From contig CP061009.1 in the NCBI GenBank assembly GCA_025808375.1, forward strand, positions 3,720,001-3,784,000: DNA of 64,000 nucleotides, read 5' to 3'. How positions within the stretch are numbered: position 1 is the first letter of the stretch; each line of letters opens with the position of its first letter. Below are positions 52,539 to 61,621 of this stretch, piece by piece. The stretch is from Duncaniella muricolitica. GTDB lineage: Bacteria > Bacteroidota > Bacteroidia > Bacteroidales > Muribaculaceae. Below the pieces are notes generated by a model, which saw only the letters and a program-made list of their open reading frames with translations, was not told the origin of the DNA and made no database searches. The translations under genes and the position numbers were made by a program.

Positions 52539-54647
52539 ATGCTTAAACACATGAGACACAGGCAACTACTGTCTCTGGCTTTAACGGCATCAGTTGGTGC
52601 GGCCGTAATCCTGACGGGATGTTCCGCCGAACCGATATTACCCTCTAAGTCAGAAGAGTATTCCCGCGAGTTCATTAAGAACTTCGGCGTGTTTGACCGC
52701 ACCCACGACTGGAACCACGCCACACGCACCACAGTAGACATCACAACCACCCGCCCCACTGACGTTAAAATCATGGCTGATTATGACGGTAAACGTTATA
52801 TTTTCGGTTCGTACACCAATGTCGACGGCCAAAAGACTCTTGACGTCGACATACCCAAGGGCGTTACCGACCTCATAGTCCGCGCCAACGGACATAACTA
52901 TGCCGTAAAAGCCGGCGGAACAGTAGATTTCAAAACCACAGCTCCGAGCAAATCGCGCGCCTCACGCACCATCACTTATGGCACATATCCCGTTTTTGTC
53001 AATGGTGCCGAGCAGACAATCACTGTATCAAAGACCGAAGAAGCCGATTGGCGCACAATATCTTGCATCGACGTCAGAGGCTTCAACAGCGTGATGCCTG
53101 AAAGTAATTTAAATATCTATAAGCAAAATGTAGATATAGATTTCGTATTCCGCTCTGTAGGACCTATCATTATATACCCCGTATATTGGAACACATCCCA
53201 ACCCAATAAACTCGGTATCGCCATCAAGGATGACAATGACAATATCCATGAAATTGAGCTATGGCAGAGATATCGCTCTGAAACTTTCGATCCAGAGAAC
53301 AACCTCTTAGGCACAACAACCTTTAACAAGGTCGAACGATATGAATTTCATGATTTTAGAACAAATGAGACCATAAAACAAGTCCTCAGAAAGAACTGGA
53401 AAGAAAATCTCAGCCCCAACGATGTAACACCGGCCGAGTATCTCGAAATAGCTCGAAGAGTTATCGGCGATAATGTAAAATCAGTGCTCAAAGTTAATAA
53501 CGGTGAGTGCAACGGTTACGGTCGTTATGAAGAAGGTTGGGGTAATGGAGATTACGTCCTGCTTGAATATATTACTGATGAGACAGAACATAACCCGGAA
53601 ATAAAAGGTGTCGGCACAGATGATGGCGTAGCCCTACCCTCCGGAACTGATGGTTGCATATTGACGAAAGGCATACGAGTAGACATACCTGTCGGCATGC
53701 GTTATATAATGTATATTGAGCGTGGTGACGGTACAAAAGTTTATTCTATGGCCGATTACAATCCCGACCCGCTTATGCAACGAGATGAAAACGGTAACAT
53801 CTTAACCGACGAGAACGGACAAAAACTCACAGTTGAAGGCGAACAAGCCTTCCATGCCGCAACATGGGTCGGTCCCAAATTCGGATGGACATGGCTTGGT
53901 TTTGAAGACTGGCTGTCAAACGAAGGAAGCGACATGGACCTCAATGACATGGTGTTCCTTATTGACAACACAGACCACGTGTATGACATCCCCGTTGCCG
54001 AGATTGAAGACCCCGATGATCCCGACCCCGATCCCGAAGTATGGGAGTGGATTATTGCCTGTGAGGACCTTGGCACGAATGACTTTGACTTTAACGACGT
54101 GGTGTTCAGCGTGTCGGGAGCTGTGACCGATGCACAGACCGAGACCAAGACCGTCAAGGTGAAAGCTCTTGCCGCGGGTGGTACTCTGCCTGTGTACCTA
54201 TATTATAAGGACAAACAGCTCATGCCCGACGGAGAGGGCGGTGCAGAGTTTCACGCCTGGTTTGAGGGCAACCACTCGTCGGGTACGGTAATCAATGCCT
54301 CGGGTGTGCGCGCAACCGGAAGGACTGCCACCGTGGAGGTGGACAGCGACTTCACAATGTCGTGCTGCATGACCGCGACCGAAGGGGAGAGCGGCAATAT
54401 GGGCGGATTTAAAGTAATGGTGGAGCACGCTGACGGCAACGCCATCATCTCGGCCACCAATCCCAATATCGAGAGCATGATAGGCACAGCTCCGCAGATG
54501 ATATGCGTGCCGGCCACATGGCGATGGCCAAGGGAGAATGTGCATATCCGCACGGTGTATCCCGATTTCATCAAATGGTGTGAGAGCGGTCACGACGCCT
54601 CCATCGACTGGCACAACAACCGCAACGGCAACGGATACTTCTTATAG
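52539..54647 (+). CDS. LruC domain-containing lipoprotein
   Basis: The 702-residue protein has a lipoprotein signal (LTASVGAAVILTGC) and two related acidic motifs, SDMDLNDMVFL and NDFDFNDVVFSV, as in the LruC domain of Bacteroidales surface proteins. A segment between them is Asp/Pro-rich (EDPDDPDPDPE). The order of motifs suggests calcium binding but this is not proven. The centre of the gene (about 53.1-53.8 kb) is visibly richer in A and T than its ends. Function is unknown. Confidence 0.8.
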   Translation: MLKHMRHRQLLSLALTASVGAAVILTGCSAEPILPSKSEEYSREFIKNFGVFDRTHDWNHATRTTVDITTTRPTDVKIMADYDGKRYIFGSYTNVDGQKTLDVDIPKGVTDLIVRANGHNYAVKAGGTVDFKTTAPSKSRASRTITYGTYPVFVNGAEQTITVSKTEEADWRTISCIDVRGFNSVMPESNLNIYKQNVDIDFVFRSVGPIIIYPVYWNTSQPNKLGIAIKDDNDNIHEIELWQRYRSETFDPENNLLGTTTFNKVERYEFHDFRTNETIKQVLRKNWKENLSPNDVTPAEYLEIARRVIGDNVKSVLKVNNGECNGYGRYEEGWGNGDYVLLEYITDETEHNPEIKGVGTDDGVALPSGTDGCILTKGIRVDIPVGMRYIMYIERGDGTKVYSMADYNPDPLMQRDENGNILTDENGQKLTVEGEQAFHAATWVGPKFGWTWLGFEDWLSNEGSDMDLNDMVFLIDNTDHVYDIPVAEIEDPDDPDPDPEVWEWIIACEDLGTNDFDFNDVVFSVSGAVTDAQTETKTVKVKALAAGGTLPVYLYYKDKQLMPDGEGGAEFHAWFEGNHSSGTVINASGVRATGRTATVEVDSDFTMSCCMTATEGESGNMGGFKVMVEHADGNAIISATNPNIESMIGTAPQMICVPATWRWPRENVHIRTVYPDFIKWCESGHDASIDWHNNRNGNGYFL

Positions 54648-54766
54648 TTTAAAGAGTTTAGAAAGTTTAAAAAGTTAAGATAATAGTTTGGTGGATATAT
54701 TGACAACGGATACCCTCCAAAACTATTATCTTAACTTTTTAAACTATAAACTTTTTAAACTATAAA
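54642..54766. repeat. Long intergenic hairpin with AGTTAAGATAATAG core, copy 3
   Basis: The left arm (54642-54697) and right arm (54710-54765) are complementary over roughly 50 bases with a few mismatches. The core AGTTAAGATAATAGTTT is shared with the elements at 19819 and 24678, but the loop is different. The left arm begins at the LruC stop codon (TTATAG). Confidence 0.85.
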
Positions 54767-54776
54767 CTACATTAAC

Positions 54777-54808
54777 ATTGTATACTATAAGATAAATTGT
54801 TAACTTTG
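54777..54808 (+). promoter_or_regulatory. Promoter of gldE
   Basis: ATTG (54777-54780), a 20-base spacer and TAACTTTG (54801-54808) fit the consensus. A start near 54812 gives a leader of 17 bases to the GTG at 54829 or about 68 to the TTG at 54880. Confidence 0.75.
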
Positions 54809-54828
54809 CAGTGCTTTAATGCGCAAAG

Positions 54829-56253
54829 GTGACAGTCTTGCCGGCGCGTATACTTATTGTTTCACTCATAACCATAGTCTTGGACACAGATCCTTTACCG
54901 GCCGTAGAGGCCTTATCAAATCTCATCAACGGCTTGGCTTCCATGCCACTGCTCGCCATCCCCGCCATGGATGCGTCGCAGATAGTAGCCCTTGCAATCG
55001 CAATTCTGGCCCTCATAGTCTCCGGCTTCGTGTCGGGCAGCGAGATAGCCTTTTTCTCGCTTACGCCCGTGCAATATGACCAGCTCGAGGAAGAGGGCGA
55101 CCGCGGAGAGCGCGTGCTCTCGCTGGTCGGACGTCCCGAACGGCTGTTGGCCACCATACTCATCGCCAACAATCTGGTCAACGTCACCATCGTAGTGTTG
55201 TGTAACTTCGCACTCGGCCCGGTGTTTGAGGGCATGAGCGAACTGTGGAGCTTTGTGCTGCAGACGATACTGCTGACGTTTCTGATACTCCTGTTCGGTG
55301 AGATATTACCCAAACTTTATGCCAACTCCAACAATCTGGCGTGGGCCCGCATGGCCACAGGCCCGCTGAGCCTAGCCGTGAAGATGTTTTACCCGCTGTC
55401 GTCGGTGCTTGTGAAGAGTTCGGTGATAGTCAATAAGGTCGTACCCAAACACAGCGACTCGGTGACCGCTGACGATCTCTCGCAGGCCCTTGAAATCACG
55501 GCCGTGGACTCGGAGCAGGACAAAGGCATACTCGAGGGCATACTGAAGTTTGGCGACACCACGGCCTCGGAGGTCATGACCCCGCGTGTCGACGTGACGG
55601 GACTCGATGTGGAGCTTACATTCGCCGAAGTGATGAAAGTGGTCATCGACAGCGGCTTTGCCCGTCTGCCGGTCTACGAGGAGACGATGGACAATATCAA
55701 GGGCGTGCTCTATTCGCGCGACCTGCTGCCCTATGTGGGCAAGACCGAGGCCGCGGGCTTCAAATGGCAGTCGCTCATGCGCGAGGCCTATTATGTGCCC
55801 GAGTCGAGGATGATCGACGATCTGCTCGAAGATTTCCGCTCGCGGCGCGTACATCTGGCCATAGTGGTCGACGAGTTTGGCGGCACTCAGGGCATAGTCA
55901 CGCTCGAGGATGTGCTCGAAGAGATAGTCGGCGACATCGACGACGAGTATGATGAGGAGGAGGAGACCTATCACCGTCAGCCCGACGGGTCGTATGTATT
56001 TGAGGGCAAGACGCTTCTCAACGACTTCTTCCGCGTCACCGGACTCGACGAGTCGGAATACGCCGACGTGACCGAGGACTGCGAGACCCTCGCCGGCATG
56101 CTCCTTGGCATCAAGGGTGACTTCCCCAAAGATAAAGAGTCGATAGTCTACGGCCGGTGTCGCTTCCTGGTGCTCTCCGTGCGCCAGCACCGCATAGTCA
56201 ACGTGCGTGTCAAGGTGATGGGCGAGGTGCAGACCGATCAGATAAAACAATGA
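54829..56253 (+). CDS. gldE: GldE, CNNM/CorC-type membrane protein
   Basis: The protein has a CNNM transmembrane domain (SGFVSGSEIAFFSLTPVQYD, then ATILIANNLVNVTIVVLCNF, LFGEILPKLYANSNNL), a CBS pair (SEVMTPRVDVTGLD, FARLPVYEE, VVDEFGGTQGIVTLEDVLEE) and a C-terminal CorC/HlyC domain. The adjacent gldD gene identifies it as GldE, originally linked with gliding and type IX secretion. The exact start is uncertain: GTG at 54829 (474 residues) or TTG at 54880, which gives a more typical MDTDPLPAV beginning. A consensus promoter lies at 54777-54808. Confidence 0.88.
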   Translation: MTVLPARILIVSLITIVLDTDPLPAVEALSNLINGLASMPLLAIPAMDASQIVALAIAILALIVSGFVSGSEIAFFSLTPVQYDQLEEEGDRGERVLSLVGRPERLLATILIANNLVNVTIVVLCNFALGPVFEGMSELWSFVLQTILLTFLILLFGEILPKLYANSNNLAWARMATGPLSLAVKMFYPLSSVLVKSSVIVNKVVPKHSDSVTADDLSQALEITAVDSEQDKGILEGILKFGDTTASEVMTPRVDVTGLDVELTFAEVMKVVIDSGFARLPVYEETMDNIKGVLYSRDLLPYVGKTEAAGFKWQSLMREAYYVPESRMIDDLLEDFRSRRVHLAIVVDEFGGTQGIVTLEDVLEEIVGDIDDEYDEEEETYHRQPDGSYVFEGKTLLNDFFRVTGLDESEYADVTEDCETLAGMLLGIKGDFPKDKESIVYGRCRFLVLSVRQHRIVNVRVKVMGEVQTDQIKQ

Positions 56254-56837
56254 AACGTATAGCGGGCCTCACGGGGCTTACGGCCCTGTTGCTTCTCACT
56301 GCCGCCTGTGGCGGAGGGGGGAGCGATGCAGTTGTGCCGCGACCCGTGGCCTGGCCGCGCGTAGAGATGCCCGACAGCTCCTATGCCGACGTACATGCCC
56401 GCGGGCTGAGGTTAAGGGTCAATAAGAGTGCCGATGTCGACGTGTCGCCTGCCGAGGGCGGGGCATGGATTGATGTCGGCTATAATGTCATAGGGTCGCC
56501 GCGCCTCTATCTCACGCTCACCGAGTGTGGCGACGGGGGGACGGGGGCCGTGCTTGCCAACCGTCGCGAACGCGTGATGCTCAATCTGGGCGGGCAGCGA
56601 TGTGAGATTACGGAGTTTGCCACCCCCGCAGGATGGGAGTGCACCCTCGTGGTGGCGCGCGGGTCGATGACCACCCCCGTGCAACTGCTGGCTCACGACC
56701 GACACAGGGTGCTGAGCGGCGCGCTCACGCTGTCGCTGCCCGACTCGCTTGCGACCGACCCGGCCATGATTGCGCCTATGATCGACGCATTGGAGCGTGA
56801 CATGACGGTGCTGCTTAAAGGATTGGGAGATGAATGA
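56250..56837 (+). CDS. gldD: Gliding motility lipoprotein GldD
   Basis: The 195-residue protein has a lipobox (LLLTAACGGG, cysteine near 19) and then the GldD pattern PRPVAWPRVEMPDSSYADV. It ends in a helical region (MIDALERDMTVLLKGL). GldD is an envelope lipoprotein connected with the type IX secretion and gliding machinery. Its ATG overlaps the gldE stop (ATGA at 56250-56253), and its own end overlaps the following gene by eight bases, so the three are translationally coupled. Confidence 0.8.
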   Translation: MKRIAGLTGLTALLLLTAACGGGGSDAVVPRPVAWPRVEMPDSSYADVHARGLRLRVNKSADVDVSPAEGGAWIDVGYNVIGSPRLYLTLTECGDGGTGAVLANRRERVMLNLGGQRCEITEFATPAGWECTLVVARGSMTTPVQLLAHDRHRVLSGALTLSLPDSLATDPAMIAPMIDALERDMTVLLKGLGDE

Positions 56838-57348
56838 TGTAATGATATACCGTAGTCAGCTGCCCGAGGCGGGACGCAGCGCGCGCCGTGAGGCGGAACG
56901 CGCGGCCGTGGCGCGTCTTGTGACGACGGTTTTCGGTCCGGACGCGACGATAGCCCACAGGGATGACGGGAGCCCCTATGTGGAGGGGCGTGACGATGTG
57001 TATGTCTCGGTGTCGCATTGTGCCGGCGAGTGTGTGCTCGCGGTGAGCCGACGCCCCGTGGGGGTCGACATCGAGACCGCCCGCCAGCAACTGACGAGGA
57101 TAGCGGGAAAGTTTCTCACTCCGGCCGAGGCCGCGCGCGGACCTCACGGACTTGACGCGCTGCTGCGTTACTGGACGGCCAAGGAGGCGGTGTTCAAGTG
57201 TGGCGGCATGCCCGGCCTGGTCATCTCCGAGATAGAGCTCACAGCCGACCTTACGCGCGCCCACGCACGCGGGCGGGTGTTTACAGTAGAATATCATGCC
57301 CCCTCGCCCGGCATACTCATGGCCGTTGCCATCAGGGACGAGGGATAG
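56830..57348 (+). CDS. 4'-phosphopantetheinyl transferase superfamily protein
   Basis: The 172-residue protein carries the Sfp/AcpS-type metal-binding motif in GVDIETARQQ and the second motif WTAKEAVFKCGG. It transfers phosphopantetheine from CoA to carrier proteins. It follows gldD with an eight-base overlap, an arrangement seen elsewhere in Bacteroidales. The particular carrier protein is not evident. Confidence 0.85.
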   Translation: MNDVMIYRSQLPEAGRSARREAERAAVARLVTTVFGPDATIAHRDDGSPYVEGRDDVYVSVSHCAGECVLAVSRRPVGVDIETARQQLTRIAGKFLTPAEAARGPHGLDALLRYWTAKEAVFKCGGMPGLVISEIELTADLTRAHARGRVFTVEYHAPSPGILMAVAIRDEG

Positions 57349-57381
57349 CAAACCTATAATCATCAACCACGACTTGACAAT

Positions 57382-57945
57382 ATGACCACCTTTCTCCCTC
57401 AACGCGGCAATTACCGCGATCTTATCGCTTTTCGCAAGGCCGAGTGCATATATGACATCACCCGCTATTTCACGGACAGATATCTGTCGAAAGGCGACAG
57501 GACTGTCGACCAGATGGTACAGGTGGCCCGCTCAGGACGTCAGAATATCGCCGAGGGATGTGCCGCATCGACTACTTCGCGCGAGACCGAAATCAAGCTC
57601 GTGAATGTGGCGCGGGCGAGTCTGCAGGAGCTTTTGCTCGATTATGAGGATTATTTACGCGTAAGAGGACTATGCCAATGGCCCGTGAACGACGCGCGTG
57701 CTGTCACGACGAGACGTATATGTGCCCGACGCAGCGATTCGGCCTTCTATCGCGAGGCGGTCGCTCTGCGCTCCGACGAGACCATATGCAACATTGCCAT
57801 CACTCTCATTCATCAGACCGATGTGATGCTACGACGCTATATCGAGGTCGTGCAGGAGCAGTTTCTGAGAGAGGGCGGCGTGAGGGAGCAGATGTATAAG
57901 GCCCGCATCGATTACCGCAACCGGCAAAAAGGCCTTGAAGGATGA
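57382..57945 (+). CDS. Four-helix-bundle (S23-like) protein
   Basis: The 187-residue protein resembles the four-helix bundle proteins related to the S23 rRNA-intervening-sequence family: LIAFRKAECIYDITRYFTDR, then QMVQVARSGRQNIAEGC and TEIKLVNVARASLQELLLDY. The central SGRQNIAEG motif is typical. The molecular role is unknown. It is 33 bases downstream of the phosphopantetheinyl transferase gene. A long nonamer repeat tract begins at its stop. Confidence 0.85.
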   Translation: MTTFLPQRGNYRDLIAFRKAECIYDITRYFTDRYLSKGDRTVDQMVQVARSGRQNIAEGCAASTTSRETEIKLVNVARASLQELLLDYEDYLRVRGLCQWPVNDARAVTTRRICARRSDSAFYREAVALRSDETICNIAITLIHQTDVMLRRYIEVVQEQFLREGGVREQMYKARIDYRNRQKGLEG

Positions 57946-58165
57946 TGGGGGAATGTCATGGGCCGGATGGGGCCAATGAGCCTAATGGGCCTGATAAATC
58001 TGACAATTTTTTGAAAAAATATTTGCCCCATTCGGCCCATCCGCACCATTTGGCCCATAGGCCTCACCCACCGTCGGTGATTTTTTTCAAAAAATTTCAT
58101 CTTTTTTGTCCCATCCGCCCCATTAGCCCCACTCGGTCCATTAGTCTCATCAAGCCCATTTCACC
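57945..58165. repeat. CCCAT/AATGGGCC nonamer tract with internal hairpins
   Basis: A run of degenerate 9-base units: GGGGCCAATGAGCCTAATGG on the left, then CCCATTCGG, CCCATCCGC, CCCATTAGC, CCCACTCGG, TCCATTAGT and CTCATCAAG on the right. Two AATTTTTTGAAAAAAT-type palindromes lie inside. Left and right portions are partly complementary. The 388-base gap up to the tRNA contains no convincing gene. Confidence 0.75.
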
Positions 58166-58257
58166 CGATTTTCGGCCCGAATCCTACCGTCTTTTAAACC
58201 AATAATTATTCTATTTCACGGAAAATACACTTTTTGAGTGATTTTTTTCCTAAAATA

Positions 58258-58289
58258 TTTGCACAGTACTCAAATCTGCTATAACTTTG
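58258..58289 (+). promoter_or_regulatory. Promoter of tRNA-Asp
   Basis: TTTG (58258-58261), a 20-base spacer and TAACTTTG (58282-58289) match the consensus exactly, 45 bases before the tRNA. Confidence 0.85.
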
Positions 58290-58333
58290 CACTCGCTAAA
58301 GGGAACTAACCGATAGCACCTCGATAAAACCTT

Positions 58334-58407
58334 GGTGTGGTAGTTCAGCTGGTTAGAATACCTGCCTGTCACGCAGGGGGTCGCGGGTTCGAGTCCCGTC
58401 CATACCG
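58334..58407 (+). tRNA. tRNA-Asp (GTC)
   Basis: The acceptor GGTGTGG/CCATACC (one G-T pair), D arm AGTTCAGCTGGTTAGAAT, anticodon stem-loop CCTGCCTGTCACGCAGG with anticodon GTC and T arm CGCGGGTTCGAGTCCCG are all present. The discriminator is G. CCA is not encoded. Confidence 0.97.
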
Positions 58408-58420
58408 CTGAGGAGAGAGG

Positions 58421-58468
58421 AGAATGAGTAATTGATAATCTTCGGATTTCGTTACTCATTCTTTTTTT
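58421..58468 (+). terminator. Terminator of tRNA-Asp
   Basis: AGAATGAGTAA (58421-58431) pairs with TTACTCATTCT (58452-58462) and is followed by T7. The -7 element of porW follows directly. Confidence 0.85.
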
Positions 58469-58475
58469 GTATACA

Positions 58476-58483
58476 TACCTTTG
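58476..58483 (+). promoter_or_regulatory. -7 promoter element of porW
   Basis: TACCTTTG matches TAnnTTTG and lies 16 bases before the ATG at 58500, giving a very short leader. The -33 region overlaps the preceding terminator and is weak. Confidence 0.5.
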
Positions 58484-58499
58484 CAATATCCTCGCGCGC

Positions 58500-61400
58500 A
58501 TGTGCGTTATTACTGCAGTGAGAAACGTAGCCCACATCTTTGTGTCGCGCCCGCGATGGGGCGTGGCGTTAGTGACGGCTGTGGCTTTGGCCATGGCCCT
58601 GTGTGCTTGTTCCCCTAAGAAAAACACTGCCGCCACGCGCAACTATCAGGCCTTCATCACACGCTATAACGTATATTTCAACGGCGACGAGCACTACAAG
58701 GAGACGCTCAAGGAGATGGAGGCGGCTTATGAGGATGATTACACCGGGCCCATGCTCCTGCATCCCGCCGAGGCCTATGGTGTCCCCTCTGCTGCGAGAC
58801 CCTCGGGCTCGTTCTTCCGCTCAATCGAGAAAGCCCAGAAGGCCATACAGCTCCACAGCATCAAAAAACGGCCCCGGCGCAAGGCCGGCAAGGGCAATGA
58901 CCCGGAATACAAGAAATGGCTCAAACGCGACGAATACAACCCTTTTCTGCACAATGCATGGATGATGATGGGACGCTCGCAGTATATGAACGGCGATTTT
59001 CTCGGAGCCGCATCGACATTCTATTACATCAGCAAACATTTCACATGGCTCCCCGCCACTGTCACCGAGGCACGGCTATGGGAAGCGCGGAGTTACTGTG
59101 CCCTCGACTGGCTCTATGAGGCCGAGGTCATAATCACACGCATCAAGCAGGAGCAACTGACGTCGCGACAGCTCAAGGAGCTGTATGCCTTCACCGCGGC
59201 CGACTTCTATGTGCGTTCACATGACTATGAGCGCGCCATACCTCAGTTGCGCGAGGCCGCACGGCTTGCGGGCAAGAATCAAAAAGCCCGCATCAACTTC
59301 ATACTCGGACGCGTGTGTGCCGCCGCCGGACGCAATGCCGAGGCCTATGAGGCCTACAAAAAAGCCGGCTCACAGAGCGCGTCATATCGCGCGAGACTCA
59401 ATGCACGCATCAAGCAGAGCGAGGTCTACGGCGGCGCGGACATCACTCCCGAAGTCAAGGCCCTGCGACGCATGACCCGCTATGGCAGCAACCGGGAGTA
59501 TCTCGACCAGATATATTATGCCATCGGCAATCTCTATCTCTCGCGCCGCGACACGGCCAACGCCATCACCAACTATGAGCTCGCCGCCAAGCACTCCACC
59601 CGCAACGGCGTGGACAAAGCCATAGCACAGGTGACGCTCGGAGGTCTCTATTATGACCGCGGACGCTATGACAAGGCCCAGCCCTGCTATGCCGAGGGGG
59701 TGCCGCAGCTACCCGAGACCTATCCGGGATATGCAGGCATGAAACACCGCTCGGACGTGCTCGACGAACTGTCGGTCTACACGCAGAACGTCGTGCTCAA
59801 CGACTCTCTGCTGCGCCTGGCCGCCATGCCCGAGGCCGAGCGGCTCAAGGTAATCGACGGCATAATCGAAGCCCTGAAGAAAAAGGAGCGCGAGGAGGCC
59901 GAGGAGGCACGCCGAGAGGAATACATGGCGCAGCGCGAGGCAGAGGGGAGCAACCTCAACACTCCGGCCGGCAGCGCACCGCAGGAGTTTACGCTCAACA
60001 CCGACAAATCATGGTATTTCTACAACACCGCCACACGCAACGCCGGACGCACCGAATTCCAGCGCAGGTGGGGCTCGCGCAAACTCGAGGACGACTGGCG
60101 CAGACGCAACAAGGCTTCGTTTGCAGCCATCGACGAGCCCGGCGAAGAGGATGACACAGCCGACACAAGCGACAACACGGAGACCTCCGACGAACCGGCC
60201 GACAGCATCGCGGCTGCCGGCACCTCGTCTCGCGCCTCCGACCCGCATTTTCCAGAATACTATCTCAGGCAGATACCCGCCACCGACGTGCAGAAGGCTA
60301 CGGCCAACGAAGTGATACAGGAAGGGCTCTACAACTCGGGGCTCATACTCAAGGACCGCATGGAGGACTTCTCCGCCGCACAGGCCGAATGGGACAAGCT
60401 CATGACACGCTATCCCGACAACGTGTATCGCCTCGACGTATATTACAACCGCTATCTCATGCACATGCGCACGGGGCGCGAAGACCTGGCCGAGCCGTTC
60501 CGGCAACGTATACTCTCGGAGTTTGCCGACTCGAAATACGGCCGGGCCATGAAAGACCCCGCCTATATACAGAAACTGCGCAACATGGAGGCCGAGCAGG
60601 AGTCGCTCTACCGCCGGGCCTATGACGACTATCTCGCCGACCGCAACAGCGAGGTACACGAGATATACCGCCGCGTGGAACGCGACTACCCGCTGTCGCC
60701 GCTGATGCCCAAGTTCATGTTTCTCCACGCGCTGGCCTATGTGACCGACAACAAGGCCGAAGAGTTTGGCGACGTGCTCCGTCAACTGCTCGACCGTTAT
60801 CCCGACGCCGACATCGCCCCGCTGGCGGCATCCTGGAGCCGCGGACTCTCGGAGGGTCGCAAGCTCCACTCGTCGGGCTCCAACACCCGCAGCATGCTGT
60901 GGGACATACGTCTGAGCAACGACTCCACGCTACTGGCAGGCGAGGCAGGCACGCCAGAGTTCACTCTCGCGCCCGACGAGCCCCACTATCTCGTGCTGCT
61001 CTTCTCGACCGAAGCCCTGTCGCCCAACCAACTGCTCTACGAGGTGGCGCGTCACAACTTCTCGACCTACGTCGTCAAGGATTTTGACCTCGAGGTAATG
61101 AACTTTGGCCCGCTGGGGCTGCTTATAATAAAGGGATTCGACAATCAGGCCGAGCTCAACCACTACCGCTCACTGCTGGCGCGCGACGGCACCTTCACCA
61201 TGCCGGCCGAGGTACGCCCCGTCGAGATAAGCAAAAACAACTTCGAGCAACTGCTGAAGGGAGCCGGATCGTTTGACGACTACTTCCGCTTCATCGGCGA
61301 GGAGACCATCCGCGACATCCACGAGTCGGTGCTCCCGCCCGACGAATATCCGCCGGCCGAGGAGATGTATCCCCCCGCGCCGGAGGACACGGACTCTCAG

Positions 61401-61571
61401 GAAGTAAAGCCGGAGACCAAAACCGAGCCTAAACCCGCGACAAAAACAGAGACCAAAAAAGAGACAAAAAAAGCAGACAAAACCACGGTCAAAGAGCCTG
61501 ACAAAAAATCGACACCCGTCACCACCCTGCCCGACTATCCACTCGGCTCGGAAGGAGACGAGGACGACTGA
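58500..61571 (+). CDS. porW: Type IX secretion lipoprotein PorW/SprE (TPR)
   Basis: The 1023-residue protein has an N-terminal lipoprotein signal (VALAMALCACSPKK) and then the opening TRNYQAFITRYNVYFNGDEH characteristic of PorW/SprE. TPR-like helices continue for most of the length (YYAIGNLYLSRRDTANAITN, TLGGLYYDRGRYDKAQPCY). The last 60 residues are a Lys/Glu/Thr-rich low-complexity tail with KPATKTETKKETKK. PorW and SprE are needed for type IX secretion and gliding. porX follows directly. The start is ATG at 58500; upstream TTG codons fall in the promoter. Confidence 0.85.
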   Translation: MCVITAVRNVAHIFVSRPRWGVALVTAVALAMALCACSPKKNTAATRNYQAFITRYNVYFNGDEHYKETLKEMEAAYEDDYTGPMLLHPAEAYGVPSAARPSGSFFRSIEKAQKAIQLHSIKKRPRRKAGKGNDPEYKKWLKRDEYNPFLHNAWMMMGRSQYMNGDFLGAASTFYYISKHFTWLPATVTEARLWEARSYCALDWLYEAEVIITRIKQEQLTSRQLKELYAFTAADFYVRSHDYERAIPQLREAARLAGKNQKARINFILGRVCAAAGRNAEAYEAYKKAGSQSASYRARLNARIKQSEVYGGADITPEVKALRRMTRYGSNREYLDQIYYAIGNLYLSRRDTANAITNYELAAKHSTRNGVDKAIAQVTLGGLYYDRGRYDKAQPCYAEGVPQLPETYPGYAGMKHRSDVLDELSVYTQNVVLNDSLLRLAAMPEAERLKVIDGIIEALKKKEREEAEEARREEYMAQREAEGSNLNTPAGSAPQEFTLNTDKSWYFYNTATRNAGRTEFQRRWGSRKLEDDWRRRNKASFAAIDEPGEEDDTADTSDNTETSDEPADSIAAAGTSSRASDPHFPEYYLRQIPATDVQKATANEVIQEGLYNSGLILKDRMEDFSAAQAEWDKLMTRYPDNVYRLDVYYNRYLMHMRTGREDLAEPFRQRILSEFADSKYGRAMKDPAYIQKLRNMEAEQESLYRRAYDDYLADRNSEVHEIYRRVERDYPLSPLMPKFMFLHALAYVTDNKAEEFGDVLRQLLDRYPDADIAPLAASWSRGLSEGRKLHSSGSNTRSMLWDIRLSNDSTLLAGEAGTPEFTLAPDEPHYLVLLFSTEALSPNQLLYEVARHNFSTYVVKDFDLEVMNFGPLGLLIIKGFDNQAELNHYRSLLARDGTFTMPAEVRPVEISKNNFEQLLKGAGSFDDYFRFIGEETIRDIHESVLPPDEYPPAEEMYPPAPEDTDSQEVKPETKTEPKPATKTETKKETKKADKTTVKEPDKKSTPVTTLPDYPLGSEGDEDD

Positions 61572-61621
61572 GAGTCGCCGCACAAAACGTTATTACTAAC
61601 TTTCTAACCACAGACCACCCA

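Noticed and set aside
57945..58165. CRISPR-like array
   Set aside because: The units are 9 bases, degenerate and without spacers; no cas genes are nearby.
57942..58205. 87-codon frame starting MMGECHGPDG
   Set aside because: It is only the translation of 9-base repeats, with stop-free runs due to their composition.
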